Shown here: one piece after another, positions 23,526 through 31,792 of the stretch
Layout of the letters: each line of letters opens with the position of its first letter
Position numbering within the stretch: the first letter of the stretch is position 1
From: a virus
Length of the DNA: 49,046 bases
Reading direction: 5' to 3' (one strand)
IMG/VR virus record: IMGVR_UViG_3300048908_000126
Location: 1-49,046 of that record
Translations under genes and position numbers: made by a program
The notes under the pieces: generated by a model
The model's input: the letters and a program-made list of their open reading frames with translations, nothing else
Database searches by the model: none
What the model was told of the DNA's origin: nothing

Positions 23526-24532
23526 TGGGCGTCCTGCGCAATCCTACGGCCCTGCTGATCACCAAGCAAGGGCCGCTCCAGCTTGAGGAATGGGAAGTCC
23601 ACCAGTCCAAGACGAAAAAGGGCGACACCTTCCACGCCAAGACGGCCATCAATGCGCCGGGCTGCAATGTCGCCTTCTGGGCCTCCGCATCCGGCGACGA
23701 TCTCGACGTTCAACTCGTCATCAACGGCTCAGTTCTGTTCGACGGATCGGTCGATCATGCTGACATCGCATGGCGCGAGACGGGCATTTCGTTCTCGGGG
23801 CGCGACAAGGGCGCCAAGCTGATCGACAAGACCACAAGCGAAAAATTCCTGAACCAGACGCCGGACCAGATCGTGAAGACCATCGCCGGTCGGCATGGCC
23901 TCTCGACCGAAACGGACAGCGGCGACAAGAGCGGCAAGGCGTTCAGTGACGATTGGGACGCCATTTCGCACCGCGGCTCCGAATGGTCCTATATCCAGAA
24001 CCTGGCCGATCATTTCGGCATGAACGCCTACATGACCGGCGGGAAAATCTATTTCAAGGACATTGACGAGCAACTGCCGCCCTTCATCGTCTGGTATCGC
24101 CCGCCGACGACGGCGAGCCACGCGGACGGCAGTTTCATCGAATTGCACACCTCGCGTAACATGATCCTGTCGCGCCCGGTCAAGACCAATGTGCGGTCGC
24201 ATAATCACAAGCAAAAGAAGCTGATTTCCGCGCAGCATAGCAAGGGCGGCTCGGGCGACGCGCTGGTTTATGATTACGTTCTGCCGGGGCTGCGGAAAGA
24301 TCAGGCCGAGCGCATCTGCAAAAAACGGCACCGCGAAAACACCAAGCATGAGTTTTCCGTCACGGTCGATCTGCCGGGCGACGAAACCGTAAACGTGCGC
24401 CGCTCGCTGCAATTGCAGGGCACCGGCACCGCGTTTGACCAGTCCTATGAGATCGACGGCATTGAACATCGTGGATCATGGGGCGAGGGCTACCGCATGA
24501 CCATTACCGCCAAGGCCGGAAAGGGTTCCTGA
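23525..24532 (+). CDS. Baseplate hub protein, gpD-like (late control D family)
   Basis: The 335-residue protein has the tail hub pattern: an N-terminal beta domain with LEEWEVHQSKTKKGDTFHAK, FSGRDKGAKLIDKT in the middle, and C-terminal RRSLQLQGTGTAFDQSYEID. DQIVKTIAGRHGL and SYIQNLADHFGMNAYMTGG are typical of gpD/gp27-like hubs. Its start overlaps the X-like stop as TGATG. It should sit under the tube and hold the spike. Confidence 0.85.
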   Translation: MGVLRNPTALLITKQGPLQLEEWEVHQSKTKKGDTFHAKTAINAPGCNVAFWASASGDDLDVQLVINGSVLFDGSVDHADIAWRETGISFSGRDKGAKLIDKTTSEKFLNQTPDQIVKTIAGRHGLSTETDSGDKSGKAFSDDWDAISHRGSEWSYIQNLADHFGMNAYMTGGKIYFKDIDEQLPPFIVWYRPPTTASHADGSFIELHTSRNMILSRPVKTNVRSHNHKQKKLISAQHSKGGSGDALVYDYVLPGLRKDQAERICKKRHRENTKHEFSVTVDLPGDETVNVRRSLQLQGTGTAFDQSYEIDGIEHRGSWGEGYRMTITAKAGKGS

Positions 24533-25092
24533 TGGGGATTTCCAATCTGATGCGCCGGGAAATCGGCCGCGCCGACAATTCATCGGCCCGTTCGATGGTC
24601 GGGATCGTGGACGCCTACGACCCGAACGAGCACGCCGTCAAGGTCAAATATCTGACCGAAGTTGACGACGACGACAAGCCGCGCATTTCCGGATGGCTGC
24701 GGATCAAGACCGCCTCGGGCGGCGCGGGCGGCTCTTTCGTGATCGGGCCGAGCGTGGGCGATCAGTGCATGGTCCATCATAGCGAGGGCGACGCCGAAGG
24801 CGGCCACGTCTCCGGCTTCATCCACAATGACACCGACCGCCCGCCAGTTGTTCAGTCCGGCGAGGCCGTGATTACAACCAAGGCCGGCGTCGCGATCAAG
24901 ATCGACAAGGACGGCAATGTGTCGATTGCGACCACCAGCGGCAATGTCGCCATGACGGCGCAGAATTTCACCTTCACCGGCAACGTGGCGTTTTCCGGCG
25001 GCACGTTGAAGCACAACGGCCATGACGTCGGCTCGACGCATGAGCATTCCGGCGTCACGACCGGCGGCGGCAATACCGGGGCGCCGCTGTAA
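24532..25092 (+). CDS. Baseplate spike protein, gpV-like
   Basis: The 186-residue protein has an N-terminal OB-like domain (MVGIVDAYDPNEHAVKVKYL, GGSFVIGPSVGDQCMV), then a beta-helix region with TTKAGVAIKIDKDGN. The C-terminal tip has His170-Glu-His172 (STHEHSGV), the HxH motif that binds iron in central spikes. It would puncture the outer membrane. It overlaps neighbours at both ends. Confidence 0.88.
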   Translation: MGISNLMRREIGRADNSSARSMVGIVDAYDPNEHAVKVKYLTEVDDDDKPRISGWLRIKTASGGAGGSFVIGPSVGDQCMVHHSEGDAEGGHVSGFIHNDTDRPPVVQSGEAVITTKAGVAIKIDKDGNVSIATTSGNVAMTAQNFTFTGNVAFSGGTLKHNGHDVGSTHEHSGVTTGGGNTGAPL

Positions 25093-25457
25093 TGAGTGAA
25101 CTCAGCCATACGTGGGGCAATGACATCGCCTTGTCGCCCTCTGGCGATCTGGCCGTGGTCGATGGCCTCCAGCGCGGCCTCCAGCGCGTTATCCGCCGCC
25201 TGATGACGGCGCAAAGCGAACTGATCATGCACCAGGACTACGGCGCCGGCGTGCCGCAGCGCATCGGCCAGACGCTTGATGTCGATCTGATCAATTCCGT
25301 GGTGCGGTCGCAGATTTTCAACGAGGACGCTGTGGCCAAGACGCCGGCCCCGGTCATCGGGATCACGCCATTTTTAAACGGCGTCGTCGTCTCGATCCAA
25401 TATGCCGACGCCGTCACCGGCGCGCAGCAGTCGCTATCCTTCGACGTCAAGAACTGA
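25092..25457 (+). CDS. Baseplate wedge protein, gpW/gp25-like
   Basis: The 121-residue protein has LVVVDG-like N-terminal DIALSPSGDLAVVDG, then VIRRLMTAQSELIMHQDYGA and a C-terminal VVSIQYADAVTG, the gp25/W family pattern. It links hub and wedges in contractile tails. It lies between V and J genes as in P2. Confidence 0.82.
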   Translation: MSELSHTWGNDIALSPSGDLAVVDGLQRGLQRVIRRLMTAQSELIMHQDYGAGVPQRIGQTLDVDLINSVVRSQIFNEDAVAKTPAPVIGITPFLNGVVVSIQYADAVTGAQQSLSFDVKN

Positions 25458-25464
25458 GGTTGCC

Positions 25465-26598
25465 GTGGCCAGTTTGAATTTGAAGGGCATCGTGCAACTG
25501 GTTCAGGACCAGGCGGCATCGATGCAGGCCGGCGCAGCGTCCATCCTAGATTTCTCGACGGGTTCGGTCCTGCGCGCCTTTGTTGAGGCTAACGCCATGA
25601 TCGGCGTCTGGCTGCAAGGGCTGGTCCTCGGCGTCCTGAACATCACCCGGCTGGCGACGTCGTTCGGCGCGGACGTGGACAGCTTCGTCGCTGATTTCGG
25701 GCTTTCCCGGCTCACCGCGACCTCTGCGGCCGGCTCGGTCACGTTCTCGCGCTTCACGCCGACCAATGCCGCCGTGATCCCGCTTGGCGCGCAAGTGCAG
25801 ACGGCGGACGGCACGCAAACGTTTCAGGTCATCATGGACGCGACCAATCCGACATGGAACGCGGGGTCGAACGCCTATATTCTGGCCGCGACCATCTATT
25901 CCGTCACGGTCCCGGTTCAGGCGATCACGTCAGGAACAACCGGCAACGCGGGGGCGGGCACCGTCAATGCCCTGCTCACCTCGATTTCCGGCGTGGACAC
26001 CGTCTCCAATGCGCTGGCCTTCGCGGGTGGCTCGGCGGGCGAAAGCGATGCGGCGCTCAAGGCCCGTTTCGTCCTGTTCATCCTTGGTCTGTCGCGCGGC
26101 AACCATTATGGGCTGGCGTCGGCCATCGCCAACACGGCTTTGACGGTCCAATATACGCTCACCGAGAATTACACCTATGGCGGCGTTTATCAGCCGGGGT
26201 TTTTCTATGTTGTGGCCGATGACGGCACCGGCGCGCCGTCCTCCCCGTTCCTGACCTCGATCACCAACGCCGTGCAGTCCACGCGCCCGCTCGGCATTCA
26301 GGCGGCGGTGTTCGCCCCGATCATCACCACGGCCAACGTCTCGATGACGATCACGACGGCAACGGGCTATGACCATGCAACGGTCGTCGGTCAAGTCGGC
26401 GTCCTGATCGCGGCGAACATCAATGCGCTGGGGCTTGGCGTCGGCCTGCCGTTCTATGATCTCACGACATGGGCGATGTCGGTTCCCGGCGTCTCGAACG
26501 TCGCCGGCGTGCTGCTGAACAGCCTTTCTGGCGACGCGGCGACAATCGCCGCCAATCCGAAGAACGTCCTAAAATCCGGCACGGTCGCCATTTCGTAA
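25465..26598 (+). CDS. Baseplate J-like protein
   Basis: The 377-residue protein starts with GTG at 25465 (VASLNLKGIVQLV). The family pattern is seen in SVLRAFVEANAMIGVWLQ, DSFVADFGLSRLTATSA, SGTTGNAGAGTVN and GGSAGESDAALKARF. It forms the wedge arms of the baseplate. The frame is open upstream, but the upstream part overlaps the W gene and does not look coding. Confidence 0.88.
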   Translation: MASLNLKGIVQLVQDQAASMQAGAASILDFSTGSVLRAFVEANAMIGVWLQGLVLGVLNITRLATSFGADVDSFVADFGLSRLTATSAAGSVTFSRFTPTNAAVIPLGAQVQTADGTQTFQVIMDATNPTWNAGSNAYILAATIYSVTVPVQAITSGTTGNAGAGTVNALLTSISGVDTVSNALAFAGGSAGESDAALKARFVLFILGLSRGNHYGLASAIANTALTVQYTLTENYTYGGVYQPGFFYVVADDGTGAPSSPFLTSITNAVQSTRPLGIQAAVFAPIITTANVSMTITTATGYDHATVVGQVGVLIAANINALGLGVGLPFYDLTTWAMSVPGVSNVAGVLLNSLSGDAATIAANPKNVLKSGTVAIS

Positions 26599-26610
26599 GG
26601 AGGTTACGAC

Positions 26611-27330
26611 ATGGCCGATAGTGACATTGGCGATTTTGAAATCGGCGTCAGCGCGATTGAGATTGACCCGATCTATATCGTTGGATCGACTGAAAATATT
26701 GCGGCGCGTCTTTTCAACCTCTTGCCGCCGTCTTGGTTCCCGAACCCGGCACCGAATGTCTCGACCGTTCTGCAAGGCTTCGCCAATGTCGGCGCTTTCG
26801 CCTATGGGCTGATTTCCTTCGCCAAGCTGCAAACACGCATTTCGACCGCGAGCGGGTTCTTTCTCGATCTGGTCGCGGTCGATTATTTCGGGCGGTTCAT
26901 TCGTCGGCGCGTGGCGGAAGCCGATTCCACTTTCATGGCGCGGATCAAGAAAGAACTGGTCCGCGAGCGCGTCACCCGCAAGGGAATGATCCAAGCTCTG
27001 ACCGATCTGACCGGCAAAGCGCCGATCGTGTTCGAGCCGTGGAATACGAGCGACGCGGGTGGCTATGGCACGCATTGCGGCTATGGCGTCGCGGGCGGAT
27101 GGGGTTCGACGCTGCTGCCGGCGCAAGTGTTCCTGACGGTTTACCGCCCCGGCCTGCAAGGCGTGCCCGGCGTCGATGGCTATGGCGGCGGCCTTGGCGG
27201 CTATGGAGTTGGCGCGATCGAATATGTCGGGCCGAGCATGATCGCCGGCACCGTCACGGATTCGGACGTCTACGCCACGATCGAAGCCACCAAGCCATCC
27301 GGCGTGATTTGTTGGACAAAACTGGTCTGA
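26611..27330 (+). CDS. Tail protein I-like, baseplate wedge
   Basis: The 239-residue protein follows J as gpI does in P2. It has AARLFNLLPPSWFPNPAPNV, a GFFLDLVAVDYFGRF segment and RKGMIQALTDLTGKAP, with a Gly/Tyr-rich C-terminal region (DGYGGGLGGYGVGAI). AGGAGG precedes ATG 26611. A strong terminator follows. Confidence 0.78.
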   Translation: MADSDIGDFEIGVSAIEIDPIYIVGSTENIAARLFNLLPPSWFPNPAPNVSTVLQGFANVGAFAYGLISFAKLQTRISTASGFFLDLVAVDYFGRFIRRRVAEADSTFMARIKKELVRERVTRKGMIQALTDLTGKAPIVFEPWNTSDAGGYGTHCGYGVAGGWGSTLLPAQVFLTVYRPGLQGVPGVDGYGGGLGGYGVGAIEYVGPSMIAGTVTDSDVYATIEATKPSGVICWTKLV

Positions 27331-27355
27331 TCTTAGCGCTCTTCCGCCCCTTTCA

Positions 27356-27379
27356 CCCGCCCTCGCCGGCGGGTTTTTT
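27356..27379 (+). terminator. Intrinsic terminator between baseplate and fibre genes
   Basis: CCCGCC-CTCGCC-GGCGGG followed by TTTTTT is a textbook terminator. Confidence 0.85.
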
Positions 27380-27394
27380 CATGGGAAATCCTCA

Positions 27395-28852
27395 ATGGAT
27401 CGTCAATTCGCTTATACCGGCGCCATCCCGCAGAACACCGACATCCTGAGCAGCGCGAAAAACGCGCTCTATGGCATCGGTCATCTGATCGAGGCGGCGA
27501 TCGGCTCGAATGTCGGCATTGCCGGGCTAGCGATCGCGCCGACCGGCCCAGCGTCCCTGTCCTGCACCATCGGGCGCGGGTCGATCTATCAGGTCGGGAC
27601 CGCCGATGCGTCGGCCTATGGCGACCTCGGAACAGACGCCAATTCGCTCGCGAAACAGGGCATCAATCCGGCGCCCGTGACTTTGACGGTCACCGCCCCC
27701 GGCACATCCGGCTATTCGCAATATTATCTCGTTCAGGTGTCCTATACCGACACCGACGGCGGCGCGACCGTGCTGCCCTATTTCAATTCGGCCAACCCAA
27801 GCGCGCCCTACGCCGGCCCCGCCAATGCCGGCACGTCGAACAACACCGTTCGCAAGGGCGTCTGCAATGTGGCCCTCAAAGCGGGCACCGCGGCGGCCAC
27901 CGGCTCGGAAACCATTCCGGCACCCGACGCGGGCTATTCCCCGGCTTATGTGATCCACGTCACCAACGGCCAGACGACGATCACCAGCACGAACTGGTAT
28001 ACGCATCCGAGCGCGCCGTTCTTCCCCAATCTTGAAAGCCTGAAATCGCTTTTCTTGCCGCTTGCGCCGGCCAACACATTCTACGTCAACGCCTCGACTG
28101 GCAATGACGCGAATGATGGTCTTTCCGCAACGGCCAGCGGCTCGCACGGACCTTTCGCGACGATTCAGGGCATCGTCACTTACCTCTCCGGCTACACCAG
28201 CACTGGAGCCATCACGATCAATGTCGCGGCCGGAACCTATGGCGGCGTCACCATCCCGTCGTCGTTCATTTCGTCATGGAAATTCGTTGGCGCCGGCGTC
28301 GGGTCTTGCACCATCTCGTCCACATCCAGCGGCGTCGCGCCGGGCCGTGGCTTCATCGCCGGCTACGGTTGCAATATGGAAGTCAGCGGGTTCGCGTTCG
28401 CGTCCTATTACGAAAATATCAACATTCAGCCCAACGCGACGGCGCTGATCCATGATTGCAACTTTTCCGCGCCTGTCTCTGGAACCGTCCCAGCTGTGGC
28501 GGCCTATGGCGGGTTTTTCCAGCTTTACGGGACGATTGTTTTCGCCACCGGAACCTATTCCGCGTTCATTGCTGCGACAAATGGCGGCTATATCGAAGTC
28601 GCTTATTTTGACGTGTATGTCACCCGAACCACGTCGATCAATTTCGGGACTTCGACTGTGACGAATGCAACGGTTGTTTCGTCCTCAAGTTCGACCGTTG
28701 TCCTGCACCCGACCTATCTAACGCTGACGGGAACTGTGACCGGCGTCCGGTTCAACTGCACCTATGGCGGCGCGATCAACACGTCTGGCTCTGGCGTGAA
28801 CTACATCCCCGGATCGTCTGCTGGCACTGCGACGACCGGCTATTATTCCTGA
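27395..28852 (+). CDS. Tail fibre / beta-helix spike protein
   Basis: The 485-residue protein MDRQFAYTGAIPQNTDILSS begins like fibre proteins that attach to a baseplate. The middle has FYVNASTGNDANDGLSATAS then PFATIQGIV, the usual entry to a right-handed beta-helix as in tail spikes and pectate-lyase-like folds. Ser/Thr/Gly-rich strands fill the C-terminus. It probably binds or degrades a surface glycan; no catalytic site was identified. Confidence 0.8.
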   Translation: MDRQFAYTGAIPQNTDILSSAKNALYGIGHLIEAAIGSNVGIAGLAIAPTGPASLSCTIGRGSIYQVGTADASAYGDLGTDANSLAKQGINPAPVTLTVTAPGTSGYSQYYLVQVSYTDTDGGATVLPYFNSANPSAPYAGPANAGTSNNTVRKGVCNVALKAGTAAATGSETIPAPDAGYSPAYVIHVTNGQTTITSTNWYTHPSAPFFPNLESLKSLFLPLAPANTFYVNASTGNDANDGLSATASGSHGPFATIQGIVTYLSGYTSTGAITINVAAGTYGGVTIPSSFISSWKFVGAGVGSCTISSTSSGVAPGRGFIAGYGCNMEVSGFAFASYYENINIQPNATALIHDCNFSAPVSGTVPAVAAYGGFFQLYGTIVFATGTYSAFIAATNGGYIEVAYFDVYVTRTTSINFGTSTVTNATVVSSSSSTVVLHPTYLTLTGTVTGVRFNCTYGGAINTSGSGVNYIPGSSAGTATTGYYS

Positions 28853-28867
28853 GACTGAGGGTCAACC

Positions 28868-29317
28868 ATGTACAATCCCACCAACTGGTATTGGGAAGGC
28901 CCGCAGGGCGTGTTTTCCTCGGCTCAAGGCAAGATCGTTCCTACGGACGATGCCGCCTATGAGGCATGGCGTGCGGGCGGGGCCGCCCCCACGCCGTGGC
29001 CGAAGGACGCTCTCGGCGCGCAGACAGCGGCGGCGCTCGACGCCGTTCTCGCGCCCTATGGCGTCAAGACCGGGATTGGTCCTGCGGCCGTCCCCGCGTC
29101 CGTCTCCGATCTGCAATTCCGTCTCGCGCTCAATGCGTCCGGCCTGCGCGAACATGCCGAAGCCTATATCGCGACCGCCTCGCAGGACGTGAAGGACTGG
29201 TGGGACCGCGCCACGCGCATCAACCGCGACAATTCGATGCTGGCCGCCGCCGTCACTGCGATCGGCAAAACGCCGGCCGATCGCGACGCGCTGTTCATTC
29301 TCGCCGCGACGCTCTGA
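28868..29317 (+). CDS. Fibre-associated hypothetical protein (149 aa)
   Basis: MYNPTNWYWEGPQGVFSSAQ and PTDDAAYEAWRAGGAAPTPWP are typical of a short phage protein encoded after fibre genes. The C-terminal half is helical (EAYIATASQDVKDWWDRATR). It may be a fibre assembly factor, by position. Confidence 0.65.
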   Translation: MYNPTNWYWEGPQGVFSSAQGKIVPTDDAAYEAWRAGGAAPTPWPKDALGAQTAAALDAVLAPYGVKTGIGPAAVPASVSDLQFRLALNASGLREHAEAYIATASQDVKDWWDRATRINRDNSMLAAAVTAIGKTPADRDALFILAATL

Positions 29318-29345
29318 CCGCGCTCTAATTTTCAAGAGGCTCCCC

Positions 29346-29678
29346 ATGCTGAAAAACCTCGCTCTCGCGGGCGCTTTGTGCTGCGCGCTCGCTGGCCCTT
29401 CGCTGGCGCAAAGCTCCGTTGCGCCCTTCGCCGGCGTCCAGACCGCCACGCTTTCGGCCGCGGCACTGCCCTATCAGACGATGTTCTATGGCGTCGTTCT
29501 TAAGGCCGATTATTCCAATACCGGCATCATCTACATCGGCCCCTGCGCGACGCTCACGACCGCCAACGGCTACCCCTTGAAGGCGGGGGAGGCGATCTCC
29601 TACGGCGCCCATCCGATGTCGCTCGCCTGCATGATCGGCCAGAACACCACCGACATCCTGCACTTCACGGGGAATTGA
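29346..29678 (+). CDS. Secreted small protein with Sec signal peptide (110 aa)
   Basis: The N-terminus MLKNLALAGALCCALAGPSL then AQS has a positive n-region, hydrophobic h-region and SLA cleavage near residue 21. The mature part (VLKADYSNTGIIYIGPCATL, LKAGEAISYGAHPM) resembles small beta-sandwich proteins in fibre loci. A signal peptide is unexpected for a virion protein. Confidence 0.7.
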   Translation: MLKNLALAGALCCALAGPSLAQSSVAPFAGVQTATLSAAALPYQTMFYGVVLKADYSNTGIIYIGPCATLTTANGYPLKAGEAISYGAHPMSLACMIGQNTTDILHFTGN

Positions 29679-29681
29679 GCG

Positions 29682-31445
29682 ATGAAAAAGCTTCTCTCCG
29701 CCTTCCTCGCCGCGCTGTTTTGCGCCACGCAGGCTCTCGCCGGCGGCCCGCCGCCGATCCCGCCGCCCTATGTCAGCGTTCCGGCTGTCGTGCGCGCGGC
29801 GACCGGGACGAGCATCACCTTCTTTGGCGACTCGACCGAGCAAAACGGCTCCGTCAGCGTCCCGCCGACTGCGGCGTTCCCCTTCACGGCGGCGCCGCAA
29901 TACGCCACAGGCTCGCAGGCGCAGTCCACACAGGGATGGCTTCTCGCCTTCGCTAATGGCGGCTTCACGACCGATTACGTCGCCTTCGGCTATCCCGGAT
30001 CGGTCAATGGCCTGCGCAACGTCACGGTTTTGACCGCGGGCAATTGTACGCCATCCGCTACGCTCACCTTCACGCCCAACGCTCCGACCGGCACGCCCGC
30101 CAATACGGCCGGCGCCATCTCGATCCCGTTCAATGCGGCGGGACAGGCCACAATCGGCCAGCAGATCGCTTTCGGCAACGGCGGCTCCGGCTATACCGGC
30201 TCGCCCACCTATACCGTCTCGGGTGGCTCCTGCACCACGCAGCCCACGCTTGGCTATACGCTGACCGGAACCGGCAACTTCGGCGTCGCGGGCGACCAGA
30301 CCGCCAACATGATTTTCCGCGCCGCGCAGGACGTTTGCCCGGCCAAGCCCGATATTGTCGTCGCCTCGATGGGGACGAACGACATTAACAACAATGTGCC
30401 TGTCGCGACAGTCGAAGCCAACATTCAAGCCATCGTCTCGACGCTGCAAGCCTGCAACATTCGCGTCGTCCTCGAAGCGATCCAGCCGCGCACCAATGGC
30501 GTTTCGGGCTGGACGCTGACGATGGACAAGATTCGCCAGCGCGTGAACAATTTCGAGCGGTCGATTTGCCAAGCATCCCGGATCGCCAACCCGGCTCCGT
30601 CCGTTGTCTGCGTCGATGTTTCCAAATATTGGACCAATCCCGCCGACGCCAACGGCTCGGTACAGGCGACGATGGTTTCGGATGGCGTCCACCCTGGGCC
30701 GGGCGGCGCCATGGCGCGGGCTTTGGTGATTTGGGAGGCGATTTCCAGTTGGGCGACGCATGGCCCGTTCATCCCCAATTCGCAAAGCGACATTTACGAC
30801 GCCACCAACAACCCGGCAGGCAATCTGCTTGGCACGGCTGGGCTGTTCCTTGGCACCGGCGGCACGGCGACCGCGCCTTGCACTGGAACCGTGGCTTCGT
30901 CTTGGACCATCGACACCAACTCGACCGGCACCGTCTCTTGCGTCGGCTCGATTGAGAGCGCGCGCACGGATGGCAAGCCAGGCCAGCGCCAGGTTGTCAC
31001 CATGTCCGTCACGGGCGGCGGCGCGAACGAACGCTTCCGGCTGATCTACAACCTCGGCACCGGCAATTTGACGCGCGGGACCGATGGCCTGATGGGGCAG
31101 ATTTACCTCGACCTGTCCAACCTGTCGAACGTGCTTTCGGCGGGATGCGAGATTTTCGAGACGGCGACCAATAACCAGGGGAGTTTCGGCGTTTTCCAAG
31201 GCTCGACTGGCGCGGCGTTCCCGATGCTTTCGAGCGCACAGCTCGCGAAGATGGAGGAAACCGTCCTGATCCCGGATTCCGGGCTGACGGCGGCGGGAAG
31301 CTTCCTCCTGCCCTGCACCATGCCGCCGATCACCACGCAGGCCGCCGCGTCCGCCTACAACGTTTACGTGTACGTGACTGGCAACGCCAATTGGACGGCG
31401 ACGCTCAAGGCCGGCAACGCCCGCGTGACCAAGACCGCGCTGTAA
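29682..31445 (+). CDS. SGNH/GDSL-type hydrolase with Sec signal peptide
   Basis: The 587-residue protein starts MKKLLSAFLAALFCATQALA with cleavage near residue 20. Block I FFGDST gives Ser51, block III GTND is at 231-234, and block V DGVHPGPGG gives Asp334 and His337, the SGNH catalytic set. Residues about 110-205 are an inserted beta-rich part with GSGYTGSPTYTVSGG. The C-terminal 230 residues look like a beta-sandwich. It probably deacetylates or cleaves esters on a surface glycan; export would place it in the periplasm or outside. Confidence 0.85.
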   Translation: MKKLLSAFLAALFCATQALAGGPPPIPPPYVSVPAVVRAATGTSITFFGDSTEQNGSVSVPPTAAFPFTAAPQYATGSQAQSTQGWLLAFANGGFTTDYVAFGYPGSVNGLRNVTVLTAGNCTPSATLTFTPNAPTGTPANTAGAISIPFNAAGQATIGQQIAFGNGGSGYTGSPTYTVSGGSCTTQPTLGYTLTGTGNFGVAGDQTANMIFRAAQDVCPAKPDIVVASMGTNDINNNVPVATVEANIQAIVSTLQACNIRVVLEAIQPRTNGVSGWTLTMDKIRQRVNNFERSICQASRIANPAPSVVCVDVSKYWTNPADANGSVQATMVSDGVHPGPGGAMARALVIWEAISSWATHGPFIPNSQSDIYDATNNPAGNLLGTAGLFLGTGGTATAPCTGTVASSWTIDTNSTGTVSCVGSIESARTDGKPGQRQVVTMSVTGGGANERFRLIYNLGTGNLTRGTDGLMGQIYLDLSNLSNVLSAGCEIFETATNNQGSFGVFQGSTGAAFPMLSSAQLAKMEETVLIPDSGLTAAGSFLLPCTMPPITTQAAASAYNVYVYVTGNANWTATLKAGNARVTKTAL

Positions 31446-31483
31446 ACGCTCCCCCGCACGATTCCATATCGCGAGACCTCTCC

Positions 31484-31555
31484 ATGAACCTCCGGCCTTT
31501 GCTGGCGGGCGCGCTGGCGCTTGCCTTTTCGAATGGAAAATCACATGGGCAATAA
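31484..31555 (+). CDS. Tiny signal-peptide-like ORF (23 aa)
   Basis: ATG at 31484 encodes MNLRPLLAGALALAFSNGKS then HGQ and a TAA that falls inside the start region of the next gene (31545). The peptide looks like the n- and h-regions of a signal peptide. It may be a leader for translational coupling or a remnant of a secreted protein gene. Confidence is low because of size. Confidence 0.35.
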   Translation: MNLRPLLAGALALAFSNGKSHGQ

Positions 31556-31787
31556 CCCAGGCTGGGTCACGGGCCAAAAGCCCTCCGCCGCCGAATGGAA
31601 CGCCGAATGGGCGTCAAAGCAAGACGACCTCGGCGGGAATTTCGTGGCCTCTCTGCTCGGGCTGCATGGCGCCGTGACGCAGGCGCAATTGACGGCCGCG
31701 ATCACGGCCAGCCTGCCGACCTCCGATCCGCATGTCGTCGGCGCATGGTGGCTCAACGGCGAAGCGATCTGCATTTCGCAAGGGTGA
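31545..31787 (+). CDS. Hypothetical fibre-locus protein (80 aa)
   Basis: ATG at 31545 (MGNNPGWVTGQKPSAAEWNA) is preferred over the upstream TTG and ATG at 31521 and 31533. The motif QKPSAAEWNAEWASKQD is common in short proteins or fibre N-termini of phages. The protein ends five bases before the next fibre-like gene. Function unknown. Confidence 0.6.
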   Translation: MGNNPGWVTGQKPSAAEWNAEWASKQDDLGGNFVASLLGLHGAVTQAQLTAAITASLPTSDPHVVGAWWLNGEAICISQG

Positions 31788-31792
31788 AATCA

